From NCBI GenBank assembly GCA_023228945.1, contig JALOAI010000005.1:130914-194913 (forward strand): 64,000 nucleotides of DNA, given 5' to 3'. The stretch comes from Pigmentiphaga sp. Lineage in GTDB: Bacteria > Pseudomonadota > Gammaproteobacteria > Burkholderiales > Burkholderiaceae_B. Each line of letters starts with the position of its first letter. Position 1 is the first letter of the stretch. The notes beneath the pieces are model-generated. The model was given only the letters and a program-made list of their open reading frames with translations. It had not been told where the DNA came from and did not search any database. The position numbers and the translations under genes were made by a program. Of the stretch, positions 24,725-34,842 are shown in pieces.

Positions 24725-27603
24725 TTCGCCCCAGCCCGGCCCCAATCCCCCGCATAAGCCTCGCTGAAGTCCTTGGGCTTGAGGTACTTGCGCAGCACGG
24801 CATTCACCGCGACGGCGTCCAGCGCCTGCAGCTTTTCGTCGATCTCGGCCGACCAGGCAAAGGTGCGATCCAGCTCCAGGTAGTTCAGCCAGGTACTGGC
24901 CAACACGCCATCCTGCGCGCGGGCCAGCCGACGCTGCTGGAGCATGGCGCCGACCTCCTGCCGCACCTCTTCGTCGCTGAAGCCATCCTTGAGCGCGCGC
25001 GCCAGTTCTTCGGACACCGCCGCTTCGAGGCGGGCGCGATTCTGCGGCGCGTAGATGGCATACATCCCCCAACTGCCCGAAGGCTCGTAGGACGACACCG
25101 AAAGCTGGCTGCGTACGTCGTAGGACAGACCCTCCTGTTCGCGCACGCGGGTCCAGAGCCGTGAGGTCTCGGATTGGCCCAGCAAGCGGTTGGCGACCAT
25201 CAGTGCCGGGAAATCGGCGTCGGTGTCTTGTACCCGGATCGGCAGGCCGGCGATGAAGAAGGCGTTGGCCTTATCGGGGGTATCGATGTTGAACAATTCG
25301 GGTGGAACGTCGCGATACGGCGAGGGAATGCGCTCGTAGGCCGGAGCCTCTTGCCAACCCTCCAGCCCCGCCACCACCGCGGCCTGAACGGCGTCGGGGT
25401 CGAACGTGCCAACGGCGCTGACGCGCACCTGGCCCGCGCCGTAGAACCATTGATGGAAGGCCACCAGGGCCTCGCGCTGCAGTTGTTCGGCGTCGGCCCG
25501 GGCTTCCTCGAACGACGGAACGTAGCGCACATCGTCTTTGGGCCAGGGGTTGTCGTGCCGGGCCAGCGCACGCACCGCGAGGGCGGAGGGCTCGCTGGCC
25601 GCCTGGGTGAGGGCGGCCAAGACGCCGCGACGGTATTCGTCGAGCTGTTCTTGCGGGAACTCCGCGTGGCGGAGAATGTGGAACACGAGTTCCAGCACTT
25701 CGGGCAGGTGCTCGCCCTTGGTGGAAATTCCCACACTCACCGTGGTGCCGGCGCCGTCGAAGCCCACGTCGGCCTCCAGGGCATCGAAGCGGTCCTGGAG
25801 TTCCTGGCGGCTGTACTGGCTGGTGCCGCGATCGAGCAGATCGGCCACGGCTTCGGCCACCACGCGCTGGCCGCGCAGGCTTTCGACGTCGCCGAAGTTG
25901 ACGGCCAGGCGTGCCTGCACGCGGTCGCCCCGCGTGGCCTTGGGCAGCAGGGCGAGTTCCACCGGGCCGTTGGGGAGCTCGAGCGTACGCCGTTCGGTGC
26001 GGGCGTCGAGATTGGCCGGCGTGGGCTCGAAGCCTTCCACGGCCTGGAAGTCGGGGTCGCCCTGGTAGCCGTCGAGGAGGGCGGCCACGTCCACGGCGTC
26101 GGCGCGCGGGGCGCGCTGCGGGCTCGCCGTGGGAATGTACATTCCCTCGGTGCGGTTGCTGCGCACCAGCCAGCGCTCGGCGGCACGCTGGACCTCTTCC
26201 AGCGTGAGATTGCGGAAGCGGTCGCGTTGCAGGAAGAACAACCGCCAATCGCCGGCGGCGATGGCTTCGGACAGGGCGACGCCCAGGCGCTGCGGATCGT
26301 TATAGGTGGCGTCCCAGTCGAGCAGCAGCTTGTTGCGCGCCCGATCGAGCTCTTCCTGGGTAATGGGATTGGTGATCACGGTTTCGACCGTGTCGAGCAG
26401 ATCCCAGAGCACCGGCGAGGGCTCGGTGCCTTCGTTGAGCGCGGCGCCGAACAGGATGAGGCCGGGATCGTGCTGATCGAAGGTGAAGCCGAAGATGCTG
26501 GCGGCCTTGCCTTCGCTGACCAGTTGCCGGTAAAGCCGGCCCGACGGCGTATCGCCCATGATCACCGACACCGCCTGCAAGGCCGCCGATTCCTGGCTGG
26601 CGAACTGGGGCGTGTGGTACAGGGCCGCCACCAGGGGGTTGCCGCCGGTGCGCCGGACCACCACCGATCGCTCGCCGTCTTGTACCGGCTCTTCGGTGTA
26701 GAGGTGCGGCAGCTCGCGTTGCGGGCGGGGAATGCGGCCGAAGTCGCGCACGATATCGCGCAGCGTGGCCTCGGGATCGAACTGGCCCGAGACGATCAGC
26801 ACCGCGTTGTCGGGCTGGTAATAGCGATGATAAAAATCCCGCAATTGCTCGATGTCGACGTTTTCCACGTCGGAGCGGGCGCCGATGGTGGTTTTGCCGT
26901 AGTTGTGCCACTGGAAGGCGGCCGCCATCATTTTCTGCAGCAGCACCCGGAACGGATTGTTCTCGCCCGATTCCATTTCGTTGCGAACCACGGTCATCTC
27001 GGTATCGAGGTCGCTGCGCAGGATGGTGGAGTTGATCATCACATCGGCCTGCCAGCCCAGATACCACTGCAGGGTCTCGGGGTTGGCGGCGAAGGTCGCG
27101 AAGTAATTGGTGCGATCCGCGCTGGTGCTGCCATTGGCCCGCAGGCCGCGCCGCGCGAACTCGCCCAGGGCGTTGCGGGTGAGCAGCGTGCCCTTGAAGA
27201 TCATGTGCTCCAGCAGGTGCGCCATGCCGGTTTCGCCGTAGTTCTCGTGGCGCGAGCCCACCAGGTAGGTCATGTTGACCGTGATGGAGGGCTTGGAGGC
27301 GTCGGGCGCGAGCAGGATGCGCAGGCCGTTGGGCAGCTCGTACTCGGTCACGCCTTCGACGCTGTGCAATTGCTTGATGCCGGCCGGCAGCACCGCTGGA
27401 GCGTCGTCGCGGCGCTCGGCGATCCGGGCCTGGGGCTCGGCAACCGGCTCGGCCGGCCACGCCGGGTCGCCCAGGGTGAAGCCGCTGATCAGTAGCAGGG
27501 CAAGGCCGAGCCGGCCCGAGCCCGGACGCAGGGCCGAGGCGGCACGGGCCAGGGGTTGAGGGACGGCGGGCGAGGAGGCGGAACGGGAAGCGTGTGCGGT
27601 CAT
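24721..27603 (-). CDS. M16-family zinc metallopeptidase, two-repeat form
   Basis: This 960-residue secreted or periplasmic pitrilysin-type peptidase starts with a basic/hydrophobic export segment (LGLALLLISGFTLGDPAWPA, about 33-51). The catalytic half has the inverted zinc motif H129-LLE-H133 (MAHLLEHMIFKGT) and the distal glutamate in VVRNEMESGENNP. The second half (about 540-960) repeats the fold without the zinc motif, as expected for the non-catalytic lobe. M16 clamshell enzymes degrade short peptides. The stop lies within a repeat element. The true start may be some codons downstream of ATG 27603. Confidence 0.92.
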   Translation of the reverse strand: MTAHASRSASSPAVPQPLARAASALRPGSGRLGLALLLISGFTLGDPAWPAEPVAEPQARIAERRDDAPAVLPAGIKQLHSVEGVTEYELPNGLRILLAPDASKPSITVNMTYLVGSRHENYGETGMAHLLEHMIFKGTLLTRNALGEFARRGLRANGSTSADRTNYFATFAANPETLQWYLGWQADVMINSTILRSDLDTEMTVVRNEMESGENNPFRVLLQKMMAAAFQWHNYGKTTIGARSDVENVDIEQLRDFYHRYYQPDNAVLIVSGQFDPEATLRDIVRDFGRIPRPQRELPHLYTEEPVQDGERSVVVRRTGGNPLVAALYHTPQFASQESAALQAVSVIMGDTPSGRLYRQLVSEGKAASIFGFTFDQHDPGLILFGAALNEGTEPSPVLWDLLDTVETVITNPITQEELDRARNKLLLDWDATYNDPQRLGVALSEAIAAGDWRLFFLQRDRFRNLTLEEVQRAAERWLVRSNRTEGMYIPTASPQRAPRADAVDVAALLDGYQGDPDFQAVEGFEPTPANLDARTERRTLELPNGPVELALLPKATRGDRVQARLAVNFGDVESLRGQRVVAEAVADLLDRGTSQYSRQELQDRFDALEADVGFDGAGTTVSVGISTKGEHLPEVLELVFHILRHAEFPQEQLDEYRRGVLAALTQAASEPSALAVRALARHDNPWPKDDVRYVPSFEEARADAEQLQREALVAFHQWFYGAGQVRVSAVGTFDPDAVQAAVVAGLEGWQEAPAYERIPSPYRDVPPELFNIDTPDKANAFFIAGLPIRVQDTDADFPALMVANRLLGQSETSRLWTRVREQEGLSYDVRSQLSVSSYEPSGSWGMYAIYAPQNRARLEAAVSEELARALKDGFSDEEVRQEVGAMLQQRRLARAQDGVLASTWLNYLELDRTFAWSAEIDEKLQALDAVAVNAVLRKYLKPKDFSEAYAGDWGRAGAK

Positions 27604-27669
27604 GGGCGAAGCGGATCGTGAACGCGGAGGAAGCGAGCCGGCCCGAGGGGCAAGGGCGCGCCGCGAAGC

Positions 27670-28839
27670 TTACTTGGACAACAAATGCATGGCTTGTTCC
27701 AGGCCGGCGACGGTTACCGGGTACATGCGCTGGTGCATGATGTCGCGGATCATGCCGACCGATTGCCGATAGGTCCAGAGCCCTTCGGGCTCGGGATTGA
27801 GCCAGACATGATGCGGAAAGCTGCCGGTGAGACGCTGCAGCCACACCGCGCCGGCCTCGGCGTTGTGGTATTCCACCGAGCCGCCGGGCTGGACGATCTC
27901 GTAGGGGCTCATGGTGGCGTCGCCCACCAGGATCAGCCGCCAATCGGCGTTGTAGCGGTGCAGGACGTCGAGCGTGGGAATCTTGTTGGCCTGGCGCCGC
28001 TGGTTGCTGCGCCAAAGATGGTCGTAGACGCAGTTGTGGAAGTAGTACACCTCGAGGTTCTTGAACTCGCTGCGCGCCGCGGAGAACAGTTCTTCGACGC
28101 GGGCCACGTGGTCGTCCATGCTGCCGCCGACGTCGAGCAGCATCAGCACCTTCACGGCATTGTGCCGTTCGGGCACCATGCGGATGTCGAGATGGCCGGC
28201 ATTGCGCGCGGTGTGCGCGATGGTGTCGTCGAGATCCAGCTCGAGCTCGGCGCCTTCGCGGGCGAAGCGGCGCAGCCTGCGCAGGGCCACCTTGAGGTTG
28301 CGGGTGCCGAGTTCCACGCTGTCGTCGTAGTCGCGGAACTGGCGTTCTTCCCACACCTTCACGGCGCTGCGGTTGCGGCTTTCGCCGCCCACCCGAATGC
28401 CCTCGGGGTGATAGCCGCCATGCCCGAAGGGCGAAGTACCGCCGGTGCCGATCCATTTGCTGCCGCCGGCATGGCGCCCGGTTTGCTCATCCAGCCGCTT
28501 CTTGAATTCTTCCATGAGCTTGTCCCAGCCCAGCTTCTCGATGGCGGCCTTTTGCTCGGGCGTGAGGTTGGCTTCGAAGGTTTTGAGCAGCCAATCGACG
28601 GGAATCTCTTTACCGGGCGGCAGCGCGGCCTCGATGCCCTTGTAGTAGCTGCCGAAGGCTTTGTCGAAGCGATCGAAGTGGGATTCGTCCTTGACCAGCA
28701 CCAGGCGCGCCAGATAATAAAAATCATCGAGCGAGGGGGGAATCACGTTGCGCTGCAGCGCTTCGAGCAGGGTGAGGTACTCGCGTACCGTCACCGGTAC
28801 CTGGTGATCGCGCAAATGCGTGAAGAAATCGATCAGCAT
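27670..28839 (-). CDS. VWA-domain protein (CoxE-like), partner of MoxR ATPase
   Basis: This 389-residue cytosolic protein has a helical N-terminal part (1-110), a Gly-rich linker (GGTSPFGHGGYHPEGIRVGG) and a C-terminal von Willebrand A domain. The metal-ion-dependent adhesion site reads LLDVGGSMDD, a D-x-G-x-S variant of DxSxS. It is coupled to the MoxR-type ATPase gene upstream (10-base gap). Such pairs assemble or activate metalloenzymes or other complexes; the client cannot be named from this context. Confidence 0.88.
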   Translation of the reverse strand: MLIDFFTHLRDHQVPVTVREYLTLLEALQRNVIPPSLDDFYYLARLVLVKDESHFDRFDKAFGSYYKGIEAALPPGKEIPVDWLLKTFEANLTPEQKAAIEKLGWDKLMEEFKKRLDEQTGRHAGGSKWIGTGGTSPFGHGGYHPEGIRVGGESRNRSAVKVWEERQFRDYDDSVELGTRNLKVALRRLRRFAREGAELELDLDDTIAHTARNAGHLDIRMVPERHNAVKVLMLLDVGGSMDDHVARVEELFSAARSEFKNLEVYYFHNCVYDHLWRSNQRRQANKIPTLDVLHRYNADWRLILVGDATMSPYEIVQPGGSVEYHNAEAGAVWLQRLTGSFPHHVWLNPEPEGLWTYRQSVGMIRDIMHQRMYPVTVAGLEQAMHLLSK

Positions 28840-28849
28840 GGTGAACGCA

Positions 28850-29719
28850 TCAGCCGCGGCGTGAACCGCGGGTCATGAACAAAAGCCGCTCGAACAGATG
28901 CACGTCTTGCTCGTTCTTGAGCAGGGCGCCGTGCAGCGGCGGAATCGCGGCGTCGTTGTCGCGGCTGTGCAGCGCTTCGGGCGGAATGTCTTCGGCCAGC
29001 AGGAGCTTGAGCCAGTCGAGCAGTTCGGAGGTGGAGGGCTTTTTCTTCAGGCCGGGAATCTCGCGCATGCGCAGGAAGGCATCGAGCGCCGCCGAGAGCA
29101 GTTCCTGCTTGAGATTGGGGTAGTGGACGTCGACGATCTGCGCCAGGGTGTCGCGGTCGGGAAACTGGATGTAGTGGAAGAAGCAGCGGCGCAGGAAGGC
29201 GTCGGGCAGATCCTTCTCGTTGTTGGAGGTGATGATCACCAACGGCCGGTGGCGGGCGCTGATGGTTTCGCGGGTTTCGTACACATGGAATTCCATGCGA
29301 TCGAGCTCGCGCAGCAGATCGTTGGGAAATTCGATATCGGCCTTGTCGATCTCGTCGATCAGCAGCACCACGGGCTCATCGGCGGTAAAGGCCTGCCACA
29401 GCACGCCCTGCACGATGTAATTGCGGATGTCGCGGACTTTTTCGTCGCCCAGTTGCGAGTCGCGCAGGCGCGATACCGCATCGTACTCGTACAGGCCCTG
29501 GTGCGCCTTGGTGGTGGACTTGATGTGCCACTGCAGCAGCGGCCGGCCCAGCGAGGCCGCGACTTCTTCGGCCAGCATGGTTTTGCCGGTGCCGGGCTCG
29601 CCCTTGACGAGCAGCGGGCGCTGCAGCGTGAGCGCGGCATTGACCGCCAGGGTGAGATCTTGGGTGGCAACGTAGCGATCGGTGCCGGCAAAGCGCTGGG
29701 GGTTGGTGGAAGCAGTCAT
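28850..29719 (-). CDS. MoxR-type AAA+ ATPase
   Basis: The 289-residue AAA+ protein has Walker A KGEPGTGKTMLAEEVA (about 40-55), Walker B VVLLIDEIDKADIEFPNDLL, sensor 1 LVIITSNNEKDLPDAFLRRC (SN plus arginine finger), and a C-terminal lid. It probably works as a hexamer with the VWA protein encoded just downstream. The frame is open upstream to 30217, antisense to the CBS gene, but MTASTNPQRFAGTDRYVA at 29719 is the real start. Confidence 0.92.
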   Translation of the reverse strand: MTASTNPQRFAGTDRYVATQDLTLAVNAALTLQRPLLVKGEPGTGKTMLAEEVAASLGRPLLQWHIKSTTKAHQGLYEYDAVSRLRDSQLGDEKVRDIRNYIVQGVLWQAFTADEPVVLLIDEIDKADIEFPNDLLRELDRMEFHVYETRETISARHRPLVIITSNNEKDLPDAFLRRCFFHYIQFPDRDTLAQIVDVHYPNLKQELLSAALDAFLRMREIPGLKKKPSTSELLDWLKLLLAEDIPPEALHSRDNDAAIPPLHGALLKNEQDVHLFERLLFMTRGSRRG

Positions 29720-29905
29720 GCGAGTCGGTATCGGGAGATGGCGGCCGCCGTGGGCCTGGAATGCCCGTGGGCCTGGAATGCGTAAACGCTTAGGATACCG
29801 CACCCCGGGTCGCCGGGGGGCGGGGGCGGCCGCCGGCGCAGTACCCGCGCGTTGCGGGTAGAATGTGCCATCGAATGTCGTTGGTGTCCGCAGGAGGTCC
29901 GAGCT

Positions 29906-30337
29906 ATGAGTACCGTTGCCGATATTCTCAAGGCCAAAGGCAATACCGTCGTCCACCAGATCCGGCCCGACTCTTCGGTGCTGGAAGCCATGCGCAGCAT
30001 GGCTCTGCACGGCATTGGCGCGCTGCTGGTCCGCGACGACGAGCGCATCGTCGGCATCATCACCGAGCGCGATTATGCGCGCAAGGTCTTGCTGCACGGG
30101 CGCGCCTCCGAATCCACTCCCGTGAGCGACATCATGACGCCGGGCGTCATGTACGTGAGTCCCGAAGACGACAGCATGTCGTGCATGGCTCTCATGACCG
30201 AACGCCGCATGCGCCATCTCCCCGTGATGGAAGGTCCGCGGCTGGTGGGTCTCATCTCCATCGGCGATCTCGTCAAAGACATCATCGACGAGCAGCAGTT
30301 CATCATCGATCAGCTCGAGCGCTACATCGCCGGATAA
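29906..30337 (+). CDS. CBS-domain protein
   Basis: The 143-residue protein consists of two CBS motifs (a Bateman module). The first is around PDSSVLEAMRSMALHGIGAL and VGIITERDYARKVL, the second around MTPGVMYVSPEDDSMSCMAL and VGLISIGDLVKDII. Such stand-alone modules bind adenosine nucleotides and sense energy state. An AGGAGG site at 29892-29897 fixes ATG 29906. It diverges from the MoxR-VWA genes. A strong hairpin follows the gene. Confidence 0.93.
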   Translation: MSTVADILKAKGNTVVHQIRPDSSVLEAMRSMALHGIGALLVRDDERIVGIITERDYARKVLLHGRASESTPVSDIMTPGVMYVSPEDDSMSCMALMTERRMRHLPVMEGPRLVGLISIGDLVKDIIDEQQFIIDQLERYIAG

Positions 30338-30370
30338 TCCCGGCGCTTGCCTTGTCCGGTGGCTGTATCC

Positions 30371-30405
30371 GAAGCCGGCGTGGCGATCATCGCCGCGCCG
30401 GCTTC
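30371..30405. terminator. Hairpin between convergent CBS and amidase genes
   Basis: GAAGCCGGCG and CGCCGGCTTC (10-bp arms) enclose a second stem GGCGAT/ATCGCC, giving a long GC-rich hairpin. On the + strand it is followed by TTCAATG. It probably terminates one or both converging transcripts, although the U-tract is short. Confidence 0.55.
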
Positions 30406-30452
30406 TTCAATGTGCAAGGAGCCTGGCGTGTCGCGGCAGGCCTGGGGAACGC

Positions 30453-31322
30453 TCAATAAGACTTGCCGCCTGCAGGTTCGGCCCATCGTTCCTCGCCGGG
30501 CCGCAGTGGGTCGGCGCCCAGCACGCCCAACAGCACCGCGGCCGTCCCCGCGTCGGGATCACCTTCGGCCAGTTCGGGCCGCCAATGCATCTGGAAGGCG
30601 CGCAGCGCCGCGCGCGTGGCGGGGTCCAGCAAACCATGCCGCGGTACGTCGTAGCCAACTTCGGCGAGCCGGGCCTGATACCACGCCACCGAGGGCAGGG
30701 GACGGTTCGCCAGTCGGTCCTGCCATGCCGCCACCACGCCGGGATCGTACCAGCGCCCGAGCCCTTCGTCGGCCAGTCGTCGCCACGGAAACGCGGGGCC
30801 GGGATCCTGTTTGCGTTGCGGTGCGACGTCGCTGTGGCCCACGATGTTCTCGGGCTTGACTTCATGACGTTGGGCCACGTCGCGAACGAGCTGGATCACC
30901 GTCTCGATCTGGGCGGGCGCATAGGGCTTCCAGCGGCCGGGATCGTCGGGCGCGGCCCCGGGATGGAAGGGCTGGTGCACGATCTCGATGCCGATCGAGC
31001 TGGCGTTGAGCCAGGTGCGGCCGCGCCATTGGCTGACGCCGGCATGCCAGGCGCGGCGGTTCTCATCCACCAATTGATACACGCGGGGTGGATCGCCATC
31101 GGTCACCAGGTAGTGGGCACTGACCTCGCCCCGGCTCAGCAATTGCAGCGAGCGTGGGGTGGCGCTGTTGGTGTAATGCAAAACGATGAACTCGACCCGG
31201 CTGTTCTGCCCGGTGGCGGTGATCGAACGATCGATTTCCAGGCCGCCGGGACCGGTGGCACAGGCGGCGAGACCGGCAAGAGCGAGCGGAGCCAGCAGGC
31301 GCGGCAAGAAGCGGGAGTTCAT
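30453..31322 (-). CDS. amiD: N-acetylmuramoyl-L-alanine amidase, lipoprotein (AmiD-like)
   Basis: The 289-residue protein carries a lipoprotein signal (LALAGLAAC, cysteine near 21) for outer-membrane anchoring. An amidase_2 domain follows: zinc ligands in FIVLHYTNSA, the H of RAWHAGVSQW, and VGHSDVAPQRKQDPG. A C-terminal peptidoglycan-binding domain contains RAALRAFQMHWRPE (about 215-265). This matches E. coli AmiD, which cuts the amide between MurNAc and the stem peptide. Its ATG overlaps the sensor kinase stop by four bases, so it is probably expressed from the two-component operon. Confidence 0.92.
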   Translation of the reverse strand: MNSRFLPRLLAPLALAGLAACATGPGGLEIDRSITATGQNSRVEFIVLHYTNSATPRSLQLLSRGEVSAHYLVTDGDPPRVYQLVDENRRAWHAGVSQWRGRTWLNASSIGIEIVHQPFHPGAAPDDPGRWKPYAPAQIETVIQLVRDVAQRHEVKPENIVGHSDVAPQRKQDPGPAFPWRRLADEGLGRWYDPGVVAAWQDRLANRPLPSVAWYQARLAEVGYDVPRHGLLDPATRAALRAFQMHWRPELAEGDPDAGTAAVLLGVLGADPLRPGEERWAEPAGGKSY

Positions 31323-32779
31323 GATGGATGGGCGGCGGGAGCGTGGAGGGCGAGTTGCAGGCGGACCCGGGTGCCCGGGATCCCTGCGGCGTTGAGGAGC
31401 GGACTATCGTGGATTTGCAAGGTGCCGCCGTGGCGCATGGCGATCTCGCGCGCGATGGCCAGACCCAGGCCGCTGCCTTCGGCGGTGTTGCCCAGCACGC
31501 GATAGAAGCGATCGAACACCCGGTCGCGGTCTTCCTTCGAGATGCCGCAGCCGGAATCATCGATCTCCAGAAAAGCTTGGTGCCGCGCAAGGTCGGTGCC
31601 GACCCTGACGGTGACCGTGCCGTTTGCCAGCGTATAGCGTAGGGCGTTGTCGATCAGGTTTTGTACCAATTCGCCCAGCAGGGTGGCATCGCCGCGCACC
31701 CAGATCGCGTGGTCCGGGGCCTCCAGGCCGAGATCCAGGCCTCGATCGAGGGCGTCGTCGATCCGCGCCAGCGTTTGCTCGCGTGCGAGATCGGCGAGGT
31801 CGACGGGGGCGGGCGGCCGATTGGCCGCCTCGGCGCGCGCCATGACCAGCAACTGATTGACCACGTGGGTGGCGCGTCCGGAACTGGCTACCAAGTGGCG
31901 CAGCGAGCGCTGGACGTCGTCGGGATCGCGGGTGCGCAGCGCCAGTTCGGCCTGGGTGCGCAGCCCCGCCAACGGTGTCTTCAGTTGATGCGCGGCGTCG
32001 GCCACGAAGCGCCGCTGGGCCTCGATGTCGGCGGCCAGGCGGTCGAGCAGGTGGTTCATGCCACGCACCAGGGGCAGGATCTCGCTGGGCACCTCCTGCG
32101 TGGCAATGGGCGAGAGATCGTCGGGCGCGCGCTGGCGCAGGCGCGCCTGCAGCGTATTGAGCGGGCGGATGCCGCGCGAGAGACCGAACCACACCAGCAA
32201 GACGGCGAGAGCGAGGATGGCCACTTGCGGAATCACCACGGTGCGTACGATGTGGTTGGCGAGCTGGCCGCGTTTTTCGAGGGTTTCCGCCACTTGCACC
32301 AGCCAGGGAACACCGCCTTCGGTACGCAGGTCGAGCCAGGTATAGGCGGCGCGCACCGGAAAGCCTCGCACCTGGGTATCGTGGTACTGGATGACGCCCG
32401 GCAGCGGCCGGTCGGCGTTGGGCGGCAGCGGCAACTCGCGGTCGCCGCTGAGGACTTTGCCGCCTTCGCCGCGAACCACGTAGAACATGGTGTCGGATTC
32501 GTCGCCGCGCAGCAGCGCCTGGGTGGCGCTGGACAATGTCAGCGCGGCCGGATCGGGCAGCAGCCGGACTTCCTGGGTCAACAGAGTGAGGGTGCTGGCC
32601 AGCGCCCGATCGTAAGGGGAGTCGGCGCTGTCGCGCGCCCCGACGTAAGTCACGGCGATGGCGAGCGGCCACAGCAGCAGCACCGGTAGCAGCAGCCAGG
32701 TGAGGATCTCCCCGAAAAGCGAGCGTCTGCGCTGCCGCAGCCAGCGCAGGGCGGCCAGACGCGGATGCTTTCGGTTCAT
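31319..32779 (-). CDS. Two-component sensor histidine kinase (TctE/QseC type)
   Basis: This 486-residue inner-membrane kinase has a first membrane segment (ILTWLLLPVLLLWPLAIAVT), a periplasmic sensor of about 130 residues, and a second membrane segment (about 185-205). The HAMP region is followed by the phosphoacceptor FVADAAHQLKTPLAGLRTQA, and the ATPase has N (LVQNLIDNALRY), G1 (DDSGCGI) and G2 (GSGLGLAI) boxes. It lies 10 bases after the response regulator gene and overlaps the amidase gene. TctE kinases usually sense tricarboxylates, but no tctCBA transporter is adjacent. The amidase linkage hints at an envelope signal instead. Confidence 0.93.
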   Translation of the reverse strand: MNRKHPRLAALRWLRQRRRSLFGEILTWLLLPVLLLWPLAIAVTYVGARDSADSPYDRALASTLTLLTQEVRLLPDPAALTLSSATQALLRGDESDTMFYVVRGEGGKVLSGDRELPLPPNADRPLPGVIQYHDTQVRGFPVRAAYTWLDLRTEGGVPWLVQVAETLEKRGQLANHIVRTVVIPQVAILALAVLLVWFGLSRGIRPLNTLQARLRQRAPDDLSPIATQEVPSEILPLVRGMNHLLDRLAADIEAQRRFVADAAHQLKTPLAGLRTQAELALRTRDPDDVQRSLRHLVASSGRATHVVNQLLVMARAEAANRPPAPVDLADLAREQTLARIDDALDRGLDLGLEAPDHAIWVRGDATLLGELVQNLIDNALRYTLANGTVTVRVGTDLARHQAFLEIDDSGCGISKEDRDRVFDRFYRVLGNTAEGSGLGLAIAREIAMRHGGTLQIHDSPLLNAAGIPGTRVRLQLALHAPAAHPS

Positions 32780-32789
32780 GGCTCCGCGC

Positions 32790-33473
32790 CTACGCGCCCG
32801 CCTCGGCTTCAGGGGGCGCCAGGCAATAGCCCAGCCCGCGCACGGTGAGGATGCGAACGCCGCCAGGTTCCAGTTTTTTGCGCAGGCGGTGAATATAGAC
32901 TTCGATGGCGTTGGTGCTGACTTCTTCGCCCCAGGCGCACAGGCGCTCCACCAACTGCGCCTTGCTGATCATGCGGCCGTTGTGCGTGAGCAGGATTTCG
33001 AGCAGGCCGAGTTCGCGCGCGGAAAGATCGAGCATGGTCTGGTCGAGCATGGCCACGCGGCCCACTTGGTCGAAGCTCAACCGGCCATGGCGCAGCAGGG
33101 TGGCGGCATGGCCCGCGCCGCGCCGGGTGAGGGCGCGCACCCGGGCCTCGAGCTCGGACAAGGAAAACGGCTTGGCCATGTAGTCGTCGGCGCCGAGGTC
33201 GAGGCCTTGCACGCGCTGCTCGATGCTGTCGGCCGCGGTGAGGATGAGCACGGGCATGCCGTCGCCGCGGGCGCGCAGGCGCCGCAAGACTTCGAGCCCG
33301 CCGATTCCGGGCAGGCCGAGATCGAGAATGAGGAGGTCGAACGAACGGCTGGCGAGGGCGAGGTCGGCATCGGCGCCGTCGTGTACGGTATCGACGGTGT
33401 AGCCGCTCTGGCGCAACGACCGGGAAAGACCATCGGCCAGAACGCTATCGTCTTCGGCAATGAGGAGGTGCAT
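32790..33473 (-). CDS. Two-component response regulator (OmpR/TctD type)
   Basis: The 227-residue protein has a receiver domain with acidic residues 8 and 9, phosphoacceptor D51 (LLILDLGLPG), T79 and K101. A winged-helix DNA-binding domain of OmpR/PhoB type follows (LSARELGLLEILLTHNGRMI and TNAIEVYIHRLRKKLEPGGV). Start ATG 33473 gives the canonical MHLLIAEDD; the 25 upstream codons to 33548 would run across the recA LexA box and are rejected. It is first of three genes: regulator, kinase, amidase. Confidence 0.95.
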   Translation of the reverse strand: MHLLIAEDDSVLADGLSRSLRQSGYTVDTVHDGADADLALASRSFDLLILDLGLPGIGGLEVLRRLRARGDGMPVLILTAADSIEQRVQGLDLGADDYMAKPFSLSELEARVRALTRRGAGHAATLLRHGRLSFDQVGRVAMLDQTMLDLSARELGLLEILLTHNGRMISKAQLVERLCAWGEEVSTNAIEVYIHRLRKKLEPGGVRILTVRGLGYCLAPPEAEAGA

Positions 33474-33532
33474 GGTGCGGATTGTAGCGCTGGCAGCCAA
33501 ACGGGGCGCGGCGACAGCCATGTTGCCACCGC

Positions 33533-33562
33533 TTGTCATACTGTTCATCTATACAGTATAGT
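33533..33562 (+). promoter_or_regulatory. recA promoter with LexA (SOS) box
   Basis: TACTGTTCATCTATACAGTA (33539-33558) is a textbook CTGT-N8-ACAG LexA site with both outer TA/TA pairs. It lies between a -35 TTGTCA (33533-33538) and a -10 TATAGT (33557-33562). LexA binding would block the promoter until DNA damage. Confidence 0.9.
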
Positions 33563-33711
33563 GTTGGTGCCATAATGATTGTGTGCCGATTATCGAGCCC
33601 TCTACCGGCAAGGCGGCGGCCCTGGTTTTCGGGGCCGGGATTTTCCCGGTATCGGCGGGTGGGCTCCGGCTGCCATGGCCCGCATGCAAGCCAAACTTTT
33701 CAAGGATTTTC

Positions 33712-34788
<1,077 letters not shown>

Positions 34789-34801
34789 CTCATCGGGCTG
34801 G

Positions 34802-34828
34802 GCCCGGCCGCATTCACGCTGGCCGGGC
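34802..34828 (+). terminator. Hairpin between recA and recX
   Basis: GCCCGGCC and GGCCGGGC form a perfect 8-bp stem with an 11-base loop, and no U-run follows. It may act as a partial terminator or processing site that keeps RecX below RecA, as reported for recA-recX in other bacteria. The hairpin is seen; the role is inferred. Confidence 0.45.
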
Positions 34829-34842
34829 ACCTCTGGCGCTTC

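Noticed and set aside
25174..27495. A 773-codon open frame on the + strand opposite the M16 peptidase gene
   Set aside because: It is a mirror frame created by GC-rich codon bias; its product has no recognisable domain, while the - strand frame has the zinc motif and full family length.
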